Positions 51,810 through 60,638 are shown, counted from the stretch's first letter. The stretch is DNA of 64,000 nucleotides from JBGPTF01 sp041490445 (GCA_041490445.1 JBGPTF010000004.1:174950-238949); one strand, 5' to 3'. Made by a program: numbers and translations. Notes: generated by a model not told the origin, from the letters alone.

Positions 51810-52212
51810 CTCCCTTGCTCACGGCTTCCAGGCGTTCCAGAATCCCGAGGACAACTTTCTCGTCGACCTCGTCGAGAGCAGAACTTGGGACGGCCGCTTG
51901 GATTCCGCGCTCTTCAGCGGAGCGCACCAACGCCGCCAATAACTGGAGTGCTTTCAGTTCTCCCGAAGCGGCTTTGTTTATGAGTTGCTTGATTGCGGCT
52001 TCGAGCTTGGTGATGGTCCTTCGTTTGCCGTTCTCATTCACGACCACCTTCTCGCGCAACGTTCTTTCGAGCACTGTTGCCATGTTGAGAGTGCCCTTTG
52101 GACGGCCATGGGGATTCCCGGACTGCCCCGCCTTGAAACGCGTATGTTCGGGCGGATTGCAGTACCCCGCCCGTGTGGTCTTCGGCTTCTCCGACTTACT
52201 CTGCTCGTCCAT
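51775..52212 (-). CDS. DUF5681-domain protein
   Basis: 145 residues. The N-terminal motif GYCNPPEHTRFKAGQSGNPHGRPKG (noted to mark the domain) is the DUF5681 signature. A helical second half contains KRRTITKLEAAIKQLINKAASGELKALQLLAAL. Such proteins often precede terminase large subunits and may act as small terminase or DNA-recognition subunits (inference). GGGAG precedes ATG 52212. The gene overlaps the methyltransferase stop by 17 bases and the terminase start by 35, so the three are one operon. Confidence 0.85.
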   Translation of the reverse strand: MDEQSKSEKPKTTRAGYCNPPEHTRFKAGQSGNPHGRPKGTLNMATVLERTLREKVVVNENGKRRTITKLEAAIKQLINKAASGELKALQLLAALVRSAEERGIQAAVPSSALDEVDEKVVLGILERLEAVSKGDEENADETVAQ

Positions 52213-53581
52213 TGTTGTTCTCCCTATCGATCTCGTTAAAGGTTCGACCTGTCGATTCTTGTACCGCGGTCTGTCCTGTGAAAGTTTGCCAGCGTCGCAC
52301 GATCGTATCGACATAACCTGGGTCGAGCTCGATGCCGTAACAGGCCCGCCCGGTGCGTTCGGCAGCGATCACCGTCGTGCCGCTTCCCAAGAATGCATCT
52401 AGCACCATGTCTCCGCGCGCGGTGCAATCCAGGATTGCGTCGGCGACCAGCTGGACCGGTTTGACTGTGGGGTGAAGGTCAGACAAGTTCCCCTCCTCAG
52501 TCTTTCGAAGTGAGGAATTCACACGCGGGTACTGCCACACGTTTGTGCGGTAACGGCCGTATTGTCCGAGCTGGATGTTGTTGCGGTGCGGTCTCTTGCC
52601 ATTCTTAAAGACGAATACCAACTCATGTTGGCTTCGGTACAGCGAGCCCTGCCCGCCGCTATTTTTCACCCACACGCAAAGGTTCTTGAATTCCGAGTAA
52701 GCCGAGCGGGCGGCCGAAAGTAGTTCTCCCGAGTGCCGCCAGTCCATACAGATAAAATGCAATGAGCCGTTTGCACTGTGACGGGCTAGCTGCGCCAAGA
52801 CGTTCTTCAGGAAGTCGGTGAATTCGGATTCGCTCATCTCCCCGGAACCCATCGCGAATTCTGGGTGGTGAACTTTTCCGAAACCTGTCACATAGCCGTC
52901 GATGGGGTCGTTGAACGGTGGGTCTGTAAAGACCACATTCGCGCGTCGACCCCGCATCAAAGTGGAAAATGCAGAGTTGTCTAGGGCATCGCCGCAGTAG
53001 ACTCGGTGACGGTCAAGCACCCAGAGGTCACCAACTCGCGAGACTCGGGGCTTTGCCCTGGAGTCAGGGATCGCATCAGCAGGATCATCCTCGCCTCCGC
53101 TGACCGGGGCGAGATTCTCGACCATCAGGTCGATCTCGGCCATTTGAAAGCCGGTTACATCAATACTGAAATCGAGCTCGAGTCCTGAGAGTACTTTGAG
53201 CTGCTCGGCCAACATGCGGTCATCCCAGACCGAGTTCTCGGTGAGACGGTTGTCGGCGATCATGAATGCGCGGATTTGGGCTTCAGTCAGATTTTCGAGC
53301 ATGATCGTTGGGACGTGAGCCATGCCCAAGAGTTGGGCAGCCAGCACGCGGCCGTGGCCGGCGATCAGCTGGCCCCGAGCATCAATCAAAACGGGAACAT
53401 TGAAACCGAAAGCTTCGATACTCCGTGCGATCTGCCGAACTTGCCTCTTGCTGTGGACCCGAGGATTTTTCGGGTCGAGGTTCAGGTCCGAGATGGCTCG
53501 GTAGGTTACCGAGAGTGTGCGCCCAACGGAGGCCGTTTGGAATGCTTCAGATTGTCGGCGGCGATGTACATTGTTGGCCAC
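52196..53581 (-). CDS. ParB-like/DNA methyltransferase fusion
   Basis: 461 residues. An N-terminal ParB/Srx-like domain (about 28-115: LDPKNPRVHSKRQVRQIARSIEAFG, VLIDARGQLIAGHGRVLAAQLLG) is fused to an N4/N6 amino-methyltransferase. The catalytic motif is VVFTDPPFNDP (Asp220-Phe223), ahead of the SAM motif DAFLGSGTTVIAAE near residue 405; this motif order is the beta class. No restriction enzyme is beside it, so it is an orphan, mobile-element methylase, perhaps for self-marking. GTG 53581 has GGAGG 7 bases upstream. Two palindromes and a promoter-like sequence lie just ahead. Confidence 0.93.
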   Translation of the reverse strand: MANNVHRRRQSEAFQTASVGRTLSVTYRAISDLNLDPKNPRVHSKRQVRQIARSIEAFGFNVPVLIDARGQLIAGHGRVLAAQLLGMAHVPTIMLENLTEAQIRAFMIADNRLTENSVWDDRMLAEQLKVLSGLELDFSIDVTGFQMAEIDLMVENLAPVSGGEDDPADAIPDSRAKPRVSRVGDLWVLDRHRVYCGDALDNSAFSTLMRGRRANVVFTDPPFNDPIDGYVTGFGKVHHPEFAMGSGEMSESEFTDFLKNVLAQLARHSANGSLHFICMDWRHSGELLSAARSAYSEFKNLCVWVKNSGGQGSLYRSQHELVFVFKNGKRPHRNNIQLGQYGRYRTNVWQYPRVNSSLRKTEEGNLSDLHPTVKPVQLVADAILDCTARGDMVLDAFLGSGTTVIAAERTGRACYGIELDPGYVDTIVRRWQTFTGQTAVQESTGRTFNEIDRENNNGRAE

Positions 53582-53647
53582 AGCGAATCCTCCTTGTGGA
53601 AACTCTGTGGCAAGGATGCCTGATTTCAGCGGCGATGTTAGGCGCTA

Positions 53648-53680
53648 TTTGGGTCCAAACAATTCCTTTTTGGGTCCAAA
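53648..53680 (-). promoter_or_regulatory. Twin TTTGGGTCCAAA palindromes upstream of the methyltransferase
   Basis: Identical 12-base sites, each TTTGG-GT-CCAAA, lie at 53648-53659 and 53669-53680, starting 21 bases apart (two helical turns). They are 67-99 bases ahead of the GTG, and a promoter-like TTGTTT with a TAACAT 16 bases downstream overlaps them on the minus strand. This geometry suits a dimeric repressor or activator binding cooperatively on one DNA face. Confidence 0.6.
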
Positions 53681-53761
53681 GAAATCAGCTCAGGCGGCAG
53701 AAAACAGGGGGAGGCTGCTATTTCTTGCCAATAGGGGGAGCACCGTCGATGGCTTGAGGTA

Positions 53762-54130
53762 CTAGATACGGGGATATTTCGGTCTCGGCCCAAATCCAAA
53801 ACTGAAGAGCGGCTTCAGTCTCGTCTCGTGTGGAACTCCCATTATCTCGGTCGTTGCCGGAGGTGGTGTTTCTTCAGAAATCTTTGTCACTTGGAACGCG
53901 ACTGGATCTCCCTTGGGCTGATGCTTGGCTAAGATCCGCTTCACTCCCGTTTCAGAGATCGGCATGCCTGACCAAGTCTTCTTCACAGTCGCTACCGCCT
54001 CTGTCACAGCAGAGGAGTGCTTGCATCCCGAGCTCCTGGCTTCGTTATATGCATGGAGCACAAGGACGACGCGCACAAACATCCAACCAGGCATCGCTCC
54101 GTTCGTTTTCGGTCTGCCGCGTTTACCCAT
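53762..54130 (-). CDS. Small basic protein of the mobile island
   Basis: 122 residues. It begins MGKRGRPKTNGAMPGWMFVRVVLVLHAYNEAR (start region), followed by a helical part with HSSAVTEAVATVKKTWSGMPISETGVKRILAKH, which looks like a helix-turn-helix DNA-binding protein, and a proline-rich tail. It may be the regulator of the twin sites downstream (inference), since it is the only such protein in the island. GGAGGG precedes ATG 54130. It is divergent from DUF2924, with 75 bases between the starts. Confidence 0.65.
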   Translation of the reverse strand: MGKRGRPKTNGAMPGWMFVRVVLVLHAYNEARSSGCKHSSAVTEAVATVKKTWSGMPISETGVKRILAKHQPKGDPVAFQVTKISEETPPPATTEIMGVPHETRLKPLFSFGFGPRPKYPRI

Positions 54131-54205
54131 GTTTGCCCTCCTCTTCTGACTTGACTCTTTCCGCGTAGAGAGCGTCCATGTCACTGACCGTTGCTGGAGA
54201 TCAGC

Positions 54206-54670
54206 ATGCCCTCAGGAGTCGGGAATCGACTTACGGTTTTGCCGAGAATGAGCAAAGCGCAATTGCTTGGTCTCTGGAACGAACTGTTCAAAATACCACC
54301 CCCGCGTCAAGGACGCAGAGATTTATTAGTTAAATTTCTTGCCTATCGCATGCAAGAGCAAGCCTATTGCGGGCTTAGCCCGGCAACGCGTAAGCGACTT
54401 CGCGAACTTGCCCGCAAATTCGAGGCGAATCCGAATGCTGAACTTTCCGGCGCGCCACAGATCAAGCCGGGTACCCGCCTGATTCGGGATTGGCGCGGCC
54501 ATTCCCATCGTGTAACCGTCCTTGAGAACGGCTACGAGTACGCGGGGAAACGCTATTCCAGTCTCTCCCAAATCGCTCGCCTGATCACCGGCACCCGCTG
54601 GTCTGGACCGCTCTTTTTCGGCCTCAGAGGCAGTCACAATACGGAGCCCGTAGATGCGCCGCGAAGCTAA
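54206..54670 (+). CDS. DUF2924 protein, recombinase partner
   Basis: 154 residues of the DUF2924 family: MSKAQLLGLWNELFK, RRDLLVKFLAYRMQEQAYGG-like helix, then PGTRLIRDWRGHSHRVTVLENGYEYAGKRYSSLSQIARLITGTRWSGPLFFGL (residues given to mark the domain boundaries; the segment runs from about 88 to 140). DUF2924 genes are typically next to large serine recombinases and may act with them; the function is not proven. GGAG is 7 bases before ATG 54206. It overlaps the recombinase start by 17 bases. Confidence 0.88.
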   Translation: MPSGVGNRLTVLPRMSKAQLLGLWNELFKIPPPRQGRRDLLVKFLAYRMQEQAYCGLSPATRKRLRELARKFEANPNAELSGAPQIKPGTRLIRDWRGHSHRVTVLENGYEYAGKRYSSLSQIARLITGTRWSGPLFFGLRGSHNTEPVDAPRS

Positions 54671-56378
54671 ACCGCGCATCCGTTGTGCGATCTATACCCG
54701 CAAATCCTCCGAAGAAGGACTGGAGCAATCCTTCAACTCGCTCGATGCCCAACGGGAAGCTTGCCAGGCATTCATCAGCAGTCAAAAGCATGAGGGATGG
54801 CATGCTCTCAACACTCTCTACGATGACGGCGGATATTCCGGCGCCACCATGGACCGCCCGGCACTTAAGCGTCTAATCGAGGATGTCCAGGCGCAAAAGA
54901 TCGACACTGTTGTCGTCTACAAAGTTGACCGGCTCACCCGCTCGCTTGCTGATTTTGCGAAGATCATCGAGATTCTTGACGCACACCAGGTCAGCTTCGT
55001 CTCCGTCACCCAACAGTTCAACACGACTTCCTCTATGGGGCGGCTGACTTTGAACGTGTTGCTCTCCTTTGCTCAGTTTGAGCGAGAGGTCACGGGCGAA
55101 CGCATTCGCGACAAGATCGCCGCCTCCAAGCGCAAGGGCATGTGGATGGGTGGCACAGTGCCACTCGGCTATGATGTGAAAAAGCGCAAACTTGTGCTCA
55201 ACGCCACCGAAGCAAAACGTGTGCGCGAGATCTACCGCCGGTACCTCAAGCTCGGTTGCGTATCCAAGCTCAGGATCGATCTGGAACGTAAGGGCATTAA
55301 GAGCAAGGAAAGGATCAGCCAAGTAGGACGCAAGACGGGCGGCGCTGCCTATTCTCGCGGTGCACTTTACAACATCCTCCAGAACCGGATCTACCTGGGG
55401 GAAATCGAGCATCGAGGGCAGGTCTATCCCGGCGAACACCAAGGGATTGTTCCGCGTGAACTTTGGGAGCGAGTGCAGGCACAGTTGCGGGCGAACAACA
55501 ACGCCCACCAGAACGGCTCGCGGGCAGCTATGCCAAGCCTGCTGGTAGGTCTCGTGTACGACGAGCGCGGCAACCGATTCACGCCTGCCCATGCGGTCAA
55601 GAATGGCAAACGGTACCGATACTACGTCTCGCAAGCTGCTATCAAGAATCCTGGCAGCTGCCACCGAGGTCCTGTCCGAATCCCCGCCGGGGAAATGGAG
55701 AGTCTGGTTTGCTCCAAGCTGCGGTCGTTTTTGGGATCACCCCACGAGGTGGTCGATACGCTGGCTCTGCAAGGAAAAAATGCGGCGGCCACGCAAAGCA
55801 TCCTCGCCGCCGCGCAAGAGTTGTCGAAGCGATTAGCTTCTCCAACAGCCGCCGAAACGCGACCGTATATCCGTGGCCTTATTTCGCGCATTGTTGTACA
55901 TACAGCAAACGTCGACGTGCTCCTTGATAAGCAAGCGTTGCGGAGCGCGATCCTCGACGGCGGTCGCTCGCCCACGTCCCCCAGAGCCAACTGGCACAAT
56001 GGCTTCCTGAGCCTCAGAGTAAAGGCACGCCTCAAACGCTGCGGCAGAGAAGTGCGATTGGTGCTTCCTGCGAACTCGGGCAGAGAGATTCCCGTCCGCG
56101 CCGTGCAGTCCCTGATCAAAGCTGTTGCACGTGCGCACGATTGGTACGGCCGAATTGTTCGAGGCGAACTAACTGGAGGCCGGTCAATTGCACACGCAAC
56201 CGGCCTGGACGAACGGTACGTGAGACACATCTTTCGATGCGCTTTCCTGGCTCCCGATATCGTGGAAAGCATTTTGGATGGTCGGCAGCCCGCTGAAATG
56301 ACCCTCAAGAACTTTCGAACCCACTTGCCGATCGAATGGGCAGCGCAACGTCAGCTGCTCGGCTTTTCTGCGAGATGA
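54654..56378 (+). CDS. Large serine recombinase
   Basis: 574 residues. The resolvase/invertase catalytic domain begins CAIYTRKSSEEGLEQSFNSL with the nucleophile Ser18 and continues with the arginine-rich active site in VVYKVDRLTRS. LLSFAQFEREVTGERIRDK marks the start of the recombinase domain, and CHRGPVRIPAGEMESLV lies in a zinc-ribbon-like region. It would catalyse integration or excision of the island through short attachment sites. The frame is intact. It is translationally coupled to DUF2924. No second recombination factor is visible unless it is the small protein at 53762. Confidence 0.93.
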   Translation: MRREAKPRIRCAIYTRKSSEEGLEQSFNSLDAQREACQAFISSQKHEGWHALNTLYDDGGYSGATMDRPALKRLIEDVQAQKIDTVVVYKVDRLTRSLADFAKIIEILDAHQVSFVSVTQQFNTTSSMGRLTLNVLLSFAQFEREVTGERIRDKIAASKRKGMWMGGTVPLGYDVKKRKLVLNATEAKRVREIYRRYLKLGCVSKLRIDLERKGIKSKERISQVGRKTGGAAYSRGALYNILQNRIYLGEIEHRGQVYPGEHQGIVPRELWERVQAQLRANNNAHQNGSRAAMPSLLVGLVYDERGNRFTPAHAVKNGKRYRYYVSQAAIKNPGSCHRGPVRIPAGEMESLVCSKLRSFLGSPHEVVDTLALQGKNAAATQSILAAAQELSKRLASPTAAETRPYIRGLISRIVVHTANVDVLLDKQALRSAILDGGRSPTSPRANWHNGFLSLRVKARLKRCGREVRLVLPANSGREIPVRAVQSLIKAVARAHDWYGRIVRGELTGGRSIAHATGLDERYVRHIFRCAFLAPDIVESILDGRQPAEMTLKNFRTHLPIEWAAQRQLLGFSAR

Positions 56379-56723
56379 CTCCACCTGCCGCAACACACGT
56401 TACAGTCACGCCGGGTACATGCTCGGCAGTCTGGTTGTTTGCAGTTTGAGGCGCCCACCGACGAGACCTTGCACTTGGACAAGAAGCTGCAGGCCGAGGG
56501 TATGCCGTCGCATGAGCGCAACATAACCGCCGGGCACGTCAAGGCCGGCCTGCGAAACGCCCCCGAGGCAACGGCAAACGCCTCGGACGGCCCAAGGTGG
56601 CAGTGGATGCCCCCAGGCTGGTATTGCGCCATCTGCTTCGGACTTCGCATCACGAGTTTGACTAAGAGAAAACCTCGTGTTGCTTTCCGGAAGGAGATGG
56701 CCATGCGAGAAGCCCGAAAAACT

Positions 56724-56742
56724 CGACCTCTTGGTCCCGAAC
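56724..56742. other. tRNA-Pro-like anticodon-arm fragment (possible att remnant)
   Basis: CGACCTCTTGGTCCCGAAC matches the anticodon arm and variable loop of the tRNA-Pro at 235-253 at 18 of 19 positions, in the same orientation. No acceptor or T-arm follows, so it is not a tRNA gene. It lies 350 bases after the recombinase, in the 56379-56871 gap, where I find no convincing protein gene. Confidence 0.5.
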
Positions 56743-56796
56743 AAGATTCTAAGCCTTATTGAAACCTATGGATTCTTGTTGATCCTAAGTGATTGG

Positions 56797-56837
56797 TGTT
56801 GAATCGTTTGCGGCCTGCTTGTTGAATTCTGTTGAAT
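56797..56837. repeat. Three TGTTGAAT direct repeats
   Basis: Exact TGTTGAAT at 56797-56804, 56820-56827 and 56830-56837, with a partial TTGTTGAT near 56776. They lie just beyond the tRNA-Pro-like fragment and could be arm-type binding sites of a recombinase, or chance in an AT-richer patch. Confidence 0.4.
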
Positions 56838-56871
56838 CTTGGCGAAGCTGGGTGCTTTCGCAGCTACAAAT

Positions 56872-57282
56872 TCATTTCATCCTGAGAATATCTCCCGGGT
56901 CATGTGCGGAAGCGTTGAAGAGGAATTTCGTTGTCTCTAGAGGATGATCGATTCCGGTCCACCCCAGTCCGATCGGCGCGCCTTCGCGCAGTTGATCCTC
57001 TTTGAACGCATAGAATCGATAGTGGTTCTTGCCGACCCGTTCGGACTCCGTAAGCCGGGTGTCTCCGACGAAAAGGACTGCGGCCGCCGCGCGGACTGGA
57101 ATGCTGCCGTCGGTCTCGACGACGAGCGCGGTAGCTTCCGTCACGTGTTCCGGCTTCCCCTGCCGTACGCGGAGCCGCGGAGGATCGAAGCGTGCGCGCT
57201 CGACGTGTACTTTGAGGATCTTCGGAAGATACCAGATGTCAACGTGGGTTTCAGCGGTCTTCCCGGCATTATCACCGCTCAT
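56872..57282 (-). CDS. Hypothetical companion of the large hydrolase
   Basis: 136 residues, no signal peptide. A compact beta-rich protein (VDIWYLPKILKVHVERARFDPPRLRV, ATALVVETDGSIPVRAAAAVLFVGDTRL, NHYRFYAFKEDQLREGAPIGLGW). No family recognised. It starts 9 bases after the stop of the large alpha/beta hydrolase, so they form a two-gene operon and may work together. Confidence 0.65.
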   Translation of the reverse strand: MSGDNAGKTAETHVDIWYLPKILKVHVERARFDPPRLRVRQGKPEHVTEATALVVETDGSIPVRAAAAVLFVGDTRLTESERVGKNHYRFYAFKEDQLREGAPIGLGWTGIDHPLETTKFLFNASAHDPGDILRMK

Positions 57283-57291
57283 GGCGTCTCC

Positions 57292-59871
57292 TTAAGGAAT
57301 CGCAATCTCGAGATCATCGAACGCGAGCGCGTGTTTATCGTTTCGATCTAACCGGATGTGCACCGCTCGAACATCCTTCAAGGCGATGCGTCGATCGGCG
57401 GCGAGGAAGCAGCTAGCGGGGAAGTGAAACGTGCAAAGCATCGTCTTCGTCTTATCAGTTCGGTACCGCTGGGCCAAGTCGTAAGTTTTCCGATCGAAGG
57501 GTCGCGGGAGCCCTCCGACGTCGTCGACGTTGACCCAGGCCACCGCGCCGTTTCCGTCCTCAAGCCCCAGCGAAAATCCGGTCGCGCCCGTCGGCACCGA
57601 GCCCTCATAGACTTCGGCAGCGCGCACCCACACCTCGCGATTGTGCAAGTCGTGCGACTTGTCGAGTTGCGAGCGAAACTGGCCTTGCGTCTGCTTCAAT
57701 CCGGCGACCATTCCCGTGGTCTCTCCGAAGAAACTCGGATTGAAGCTGCCCGCTCCTTGATGGAACTGAAAATCCGCAGCGGCGAGCCCGGCGAGTTGGG
57801 TCGTCGGCTGGCCCATGGAATTGACCGCGATCGGATGGCCGTCGTAGTTGTCGATCAATTCTTTCTTTCCCTCAAAGGCAAGATGCACGTTGTCCGTGAG
57901 TACTCCGGCCGGCAGCATCGTGCCAGCCAAGAAGCCGAGTGTCGCGTAGCCAAGCAGCGTGTTTCGGAAGAACGCGCAGCCGTATGCAGAAAGAACGCGC
58001 TCGTGGTCCGGCCTCGCCATGAGGGGCAGCCCTGCATTGGTGTCGTCATTCAGCCATTGGCGATTGAAGTAGTTGTGGTTCGCAAAAAACACGTACAACT
58101 GAGACCGGAACGGGCCTGGGGATGCTTGGTCGTAGAATTGAGCGCCGTTGTTGTCTATGACGTCGCCATCGGCAGCCGGCAGAATGGTCATGAACGCGTA
58201 GCCCTTCGGTTTGCCGCTTGAGGCACCGGAATTAACCGGCGCGAGTGAGAGGACAGCGCGAATGTTCACTCCAGCAAGTGTAATTCGTTCGGGGATCACG
58301 ATGACCGCTTCGGCGCCGCGGGAATGCCCCATGAGTCCCGTGCGAGCGAAATCGATTCGCCCGCCGAAGATGGGATCGCCGCCCGCATCGAGACCTTGAA
58401 AGAATTGGATCGACGCGATCGCGAGGTCCGCTCGGTTGACGATGTTGGTCGTCCAGCCTTCCTCGTCGTTGTCCTGCGTCTCGTTCTCATCCACTGACAC
58501 GGCGATGAATCCCATGCGCGCGAGTTGCTGCTGAAAATAGTCGTACCCGCGGAAACTCGGCGATCCAGCACTGTGTCGGCCGTGAATCAGAAAAATGATA
58601 GGAGCGCGGCCAAGGTTCGCGAGCCGCTTATTGAAGGGCTTTTTGTCTCCGTCGTCATCGGCGGGATAGTACACGCTTCCTTTGATCGTGTAGTGAAACC
58701 CGCTGGGCACCGTTACCGCGCCGCCGTTGTAATCCTGCGTTCCGACGGGAAACAGATCGAGTGCGGAAGGATCGTAGGTCACCGGCGGCGCCACACAGAG
58801 CGCTTTGATCTCTTGGGCGAGATGGCCTTTGCAGGTGCCGACGTTTTGCACCACGTCGATCACGTCGCCGTGTTTGACCGGCGTCGTCAGCATCACGATC
58901 GGCCCACCGCCCTCGCCGATTTTCACTCCATTGGCGTAGACCTGAATGATAGCGCTCGGGACCGATGCCGTGACCGTGACATGGTCATCGCCCGCTTGGA
59001 CTGGAGCAACCTGCGGCGCTGGCACGCTCGAACACGGTTGCACACCGCCCGTCCCCGGCGGGCTCGGCGGATCGTTCGGGCACAACCGCTGCGTCGCACT
59101 GAAGTGGTCGGATACAATACAGGGTGGATTCACGCCGACAAAGTGACGCTGTCCCCAGGTGAGAAACGTACCGACCAGGATCCCATTTCGGCTAAGCGTG
59201 AAGTGGCCGCCATTTGCAACGCCCGTCACCACGATTTGGGTGGATCCCTCGTACGTCGCTTCGAACCCAGGTGCTGCCAAGGGAAGCGGTTGCGGCTGGG
59301 CGACCTGATTGACAGAAGGAGGGCTCGGATCATTGCAGAGTTCCGACCACGCTTGCACGTTCTGGCCGGTGGAGTAGGGTGGCGCGACGTTAATGCCTTG
59401 CTGCTGTTGGGCTCCGTTGACGCTTCCTACTTTGCCGCCGTTTGCGGTGATCCACACGTTGCTGCCCACGAGCAAGTTAGCAACGCCAGTGCGCTCTCCA
59501 CAGTTGTAGACAGGAGCGGGGTTGATCTCCGGCCGCGGTGGTCCCGCGGGAAAATCCTTCGTGTGGTCGCCGACGGTGACGGGTTTGGACCAATTGCTCG
59601 TCGCGGCACCCGTGCGCTGCCGCGCGCGGACCGCTTGGTTGGCCACCAGCGGCGCCGGCAGCGGAATGGACGCGCCTTGCGGCAGGGGAAATCCTGCTGT
59701 GAAGCCATTGACGACGACAGCACCATCAACTTCGACGTCGAGTTTAGCGTGCGGATCAAAACCCAATGCAGTAACGGCGGTAGCGCACTGATAGAGCGGC
59801 CCGGCAAGGTAGGGAGGCGAAATGACTTTTGGATCATCCCGGAGTTTGAGGCGGTCTCGCGGAACTTCCAT
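57292..59871 (-). CDS. Large multidomain alpha/beta hydrolase
   Basis: 859 residues, unusually long. Residues 1 to about 370 form Ig- or adhesin-like beta modules rich in Pro, Gln and Val (ISPPYLAGPLYQCATAVT, VTVTASVPSAIIQVYANGVKIGEGG). An alpha/beta hydrolase follows: FLIHGRHSAGSP, the nucleophile in LMGHSRGAEAVI (Ser about 516), and LPAADGDVIDNNG for the acid. The last 150 residues form another beta domain ending FDDLEIAIP. No signal peptide is visible despite the extracellular look. It resembles esterase/cutinase-like secreted enzymes; substrate unknown. AGGAATCAA precedes ATG 59871, and an AT-rich leader lies upstream. Confidence 0.85.
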   Translation of the reverse strand: MEVPRDRLKLRDDPKVISPPYLAGPLYQCATAVTALGFDPHAKLDVEVDGAVVVNGFTAGFPLPQGASIPLPAPLVANQAVRARQRTGAATSNWSKPVTVGDHTKDFPAGPPRPEINPAPVYNCGERTGVANLLVGSNVWITANGGKVGSVNGAQQQQGINVAPPYSTGQNVQAWSELCNDPSPPSVNQVAQPQPLPLAAPGFEATYEGSTQIVVTGVANGGHFTLSRNGILVGTFLTWGQRHFVGVNPPCIVSDHFSATQRLCPNDPPSPPGTGGVQPCSSVPAPQVAPVQAGDDHVTVTASVPSAIIQVYANGVKIGEGGGPIVMLTTPVKHGDVIDVVQNVGTCKGHLAQEIKALCVAPPVTYDPSALDLFPVGTQDYNGGAVTVPSGFHYTIKGSVYYPADDDGDKKPFNKRLANLGRAPIIFLIHGRHSAGSPSFRGYDYFQQQLARMGFIAVSVDENETQDNDEEGWTTNIVNRADLAIASIQFFQGLDAGGDPIFGGRIDFARTGLMGHSRGAEAVIVIPERITLAGVNIRAVLSLAPVNSGASSGKPKGYAFMTILPAADGDVIDNNGAQFYDQASPGPFRSQLYVFFANHNYFNRQWLNDDTNAGLPLMARPDHERVLSAYGCAFFRNTLLGYATLGFLAGTMLPAGVLTDNVHLAFEGKKELIDNYDGHPIAVNSMGQPTTQLAGLAAADFQFHQGAGSFNPSFFGETTGMVAGLKQTQGQFRSQLDKSHDLHNREVWVRAAEVYEGSVPTGATGFSLGLEDGNGAVAWVNVDDVGGLPRPFDRKTYDLAQRYRTDKTKTMLCTFHFPASCFLAADRRIALKDVRAVHIRLDRNDKHALAFDDLEIAIP

Positions 59872-60638
59872 TTGATTCCTCGCTCAGTCAGCGGATGTCC
59901 GGAACTGCCCTAAGATTATACTTAATTAATAATCTATCGCATTATTATTTTTGTCAAGGGCGAAGTAAAAGTGGACCTGTCCCTGATATGGAACGACCTT
60001 TCAACCAGAAGCGCGCGTTTTTTCTTTCTCCAGCGCGGGGGAAGCGGCGAGAGTCGCGGTCGAGGTTGTCCCTACCAAAAAGTCCGTTCTGAATGAAATT
60101 GTTGAACTTATGAAGCTGAGAAATGTAGGCTGCCCGAGCTCGGCAGTCTGGTTGCTAGGTTACCCGCAAAGGTATGAATTCCTGATGGTCGTCACTCTAA
60201 GGAGCAACCGCATCGACCCCAATGATTTACCATCAGGCGAAGGAGATTCTGAGCAGGATGATGACTCCCTGTTGGCTAACCCTCAGAACTTGAGTTGCCT
60301 TAAGACCCCTGGTTCCGGAGTACAGACGAAGGTTTTGACGGATTCTGAAACATTCGGCCTCCACGGTGTCCCTCAATCAGTTACAACGCCTCCTGGGTGG
60401 ATCCGTTTGTACTGGATTTGCCGGCACTTGAACGGCAACGCATCACATTCTCATCACACCGGACTTTCGTTGAAACGGTCGCGCCAATAAGCGGGTGAGG
60501 CATACGTTCGCCGTCGACGCCTCGTATGATCCATGCCTTACGCGCAGCAGGTTCCAAAGGATTGGCGAAAGAAGCAGTCTCCGCCTGTGGAGCATCGACC
60601 CCGGGATTATTGTTTCTCTCTTGCGTTCGCCAAAAATG
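59872..60638. other. Gene-poor stretch with AT-rich leader
   Basis: Bases 59905-59960 are conspicuously AT-rich (TTAATTAATAATC) and probably hold the hydrolase promoter on the minus strand. A frame at 60110-60490 lacks a ribosome-binding site and has no recognisable content, so I do not call it. A 17-base string at 60138-60154 (GCTCGGCAGTCTGGTTG) recurs at 56421-56437. Confidence 0.4.

Noticed and set aside
56439..56762. 107-codon ORF after the serine recombinase
   Set aside because: No ribosome-binding site at its start, no recognisable domain, and it ends in the tRNA-like fragment.
60110..60490. 126-codon plus-strand ORF
   Set aside because: No ribosome-binding site, no domain, and irregular composition.
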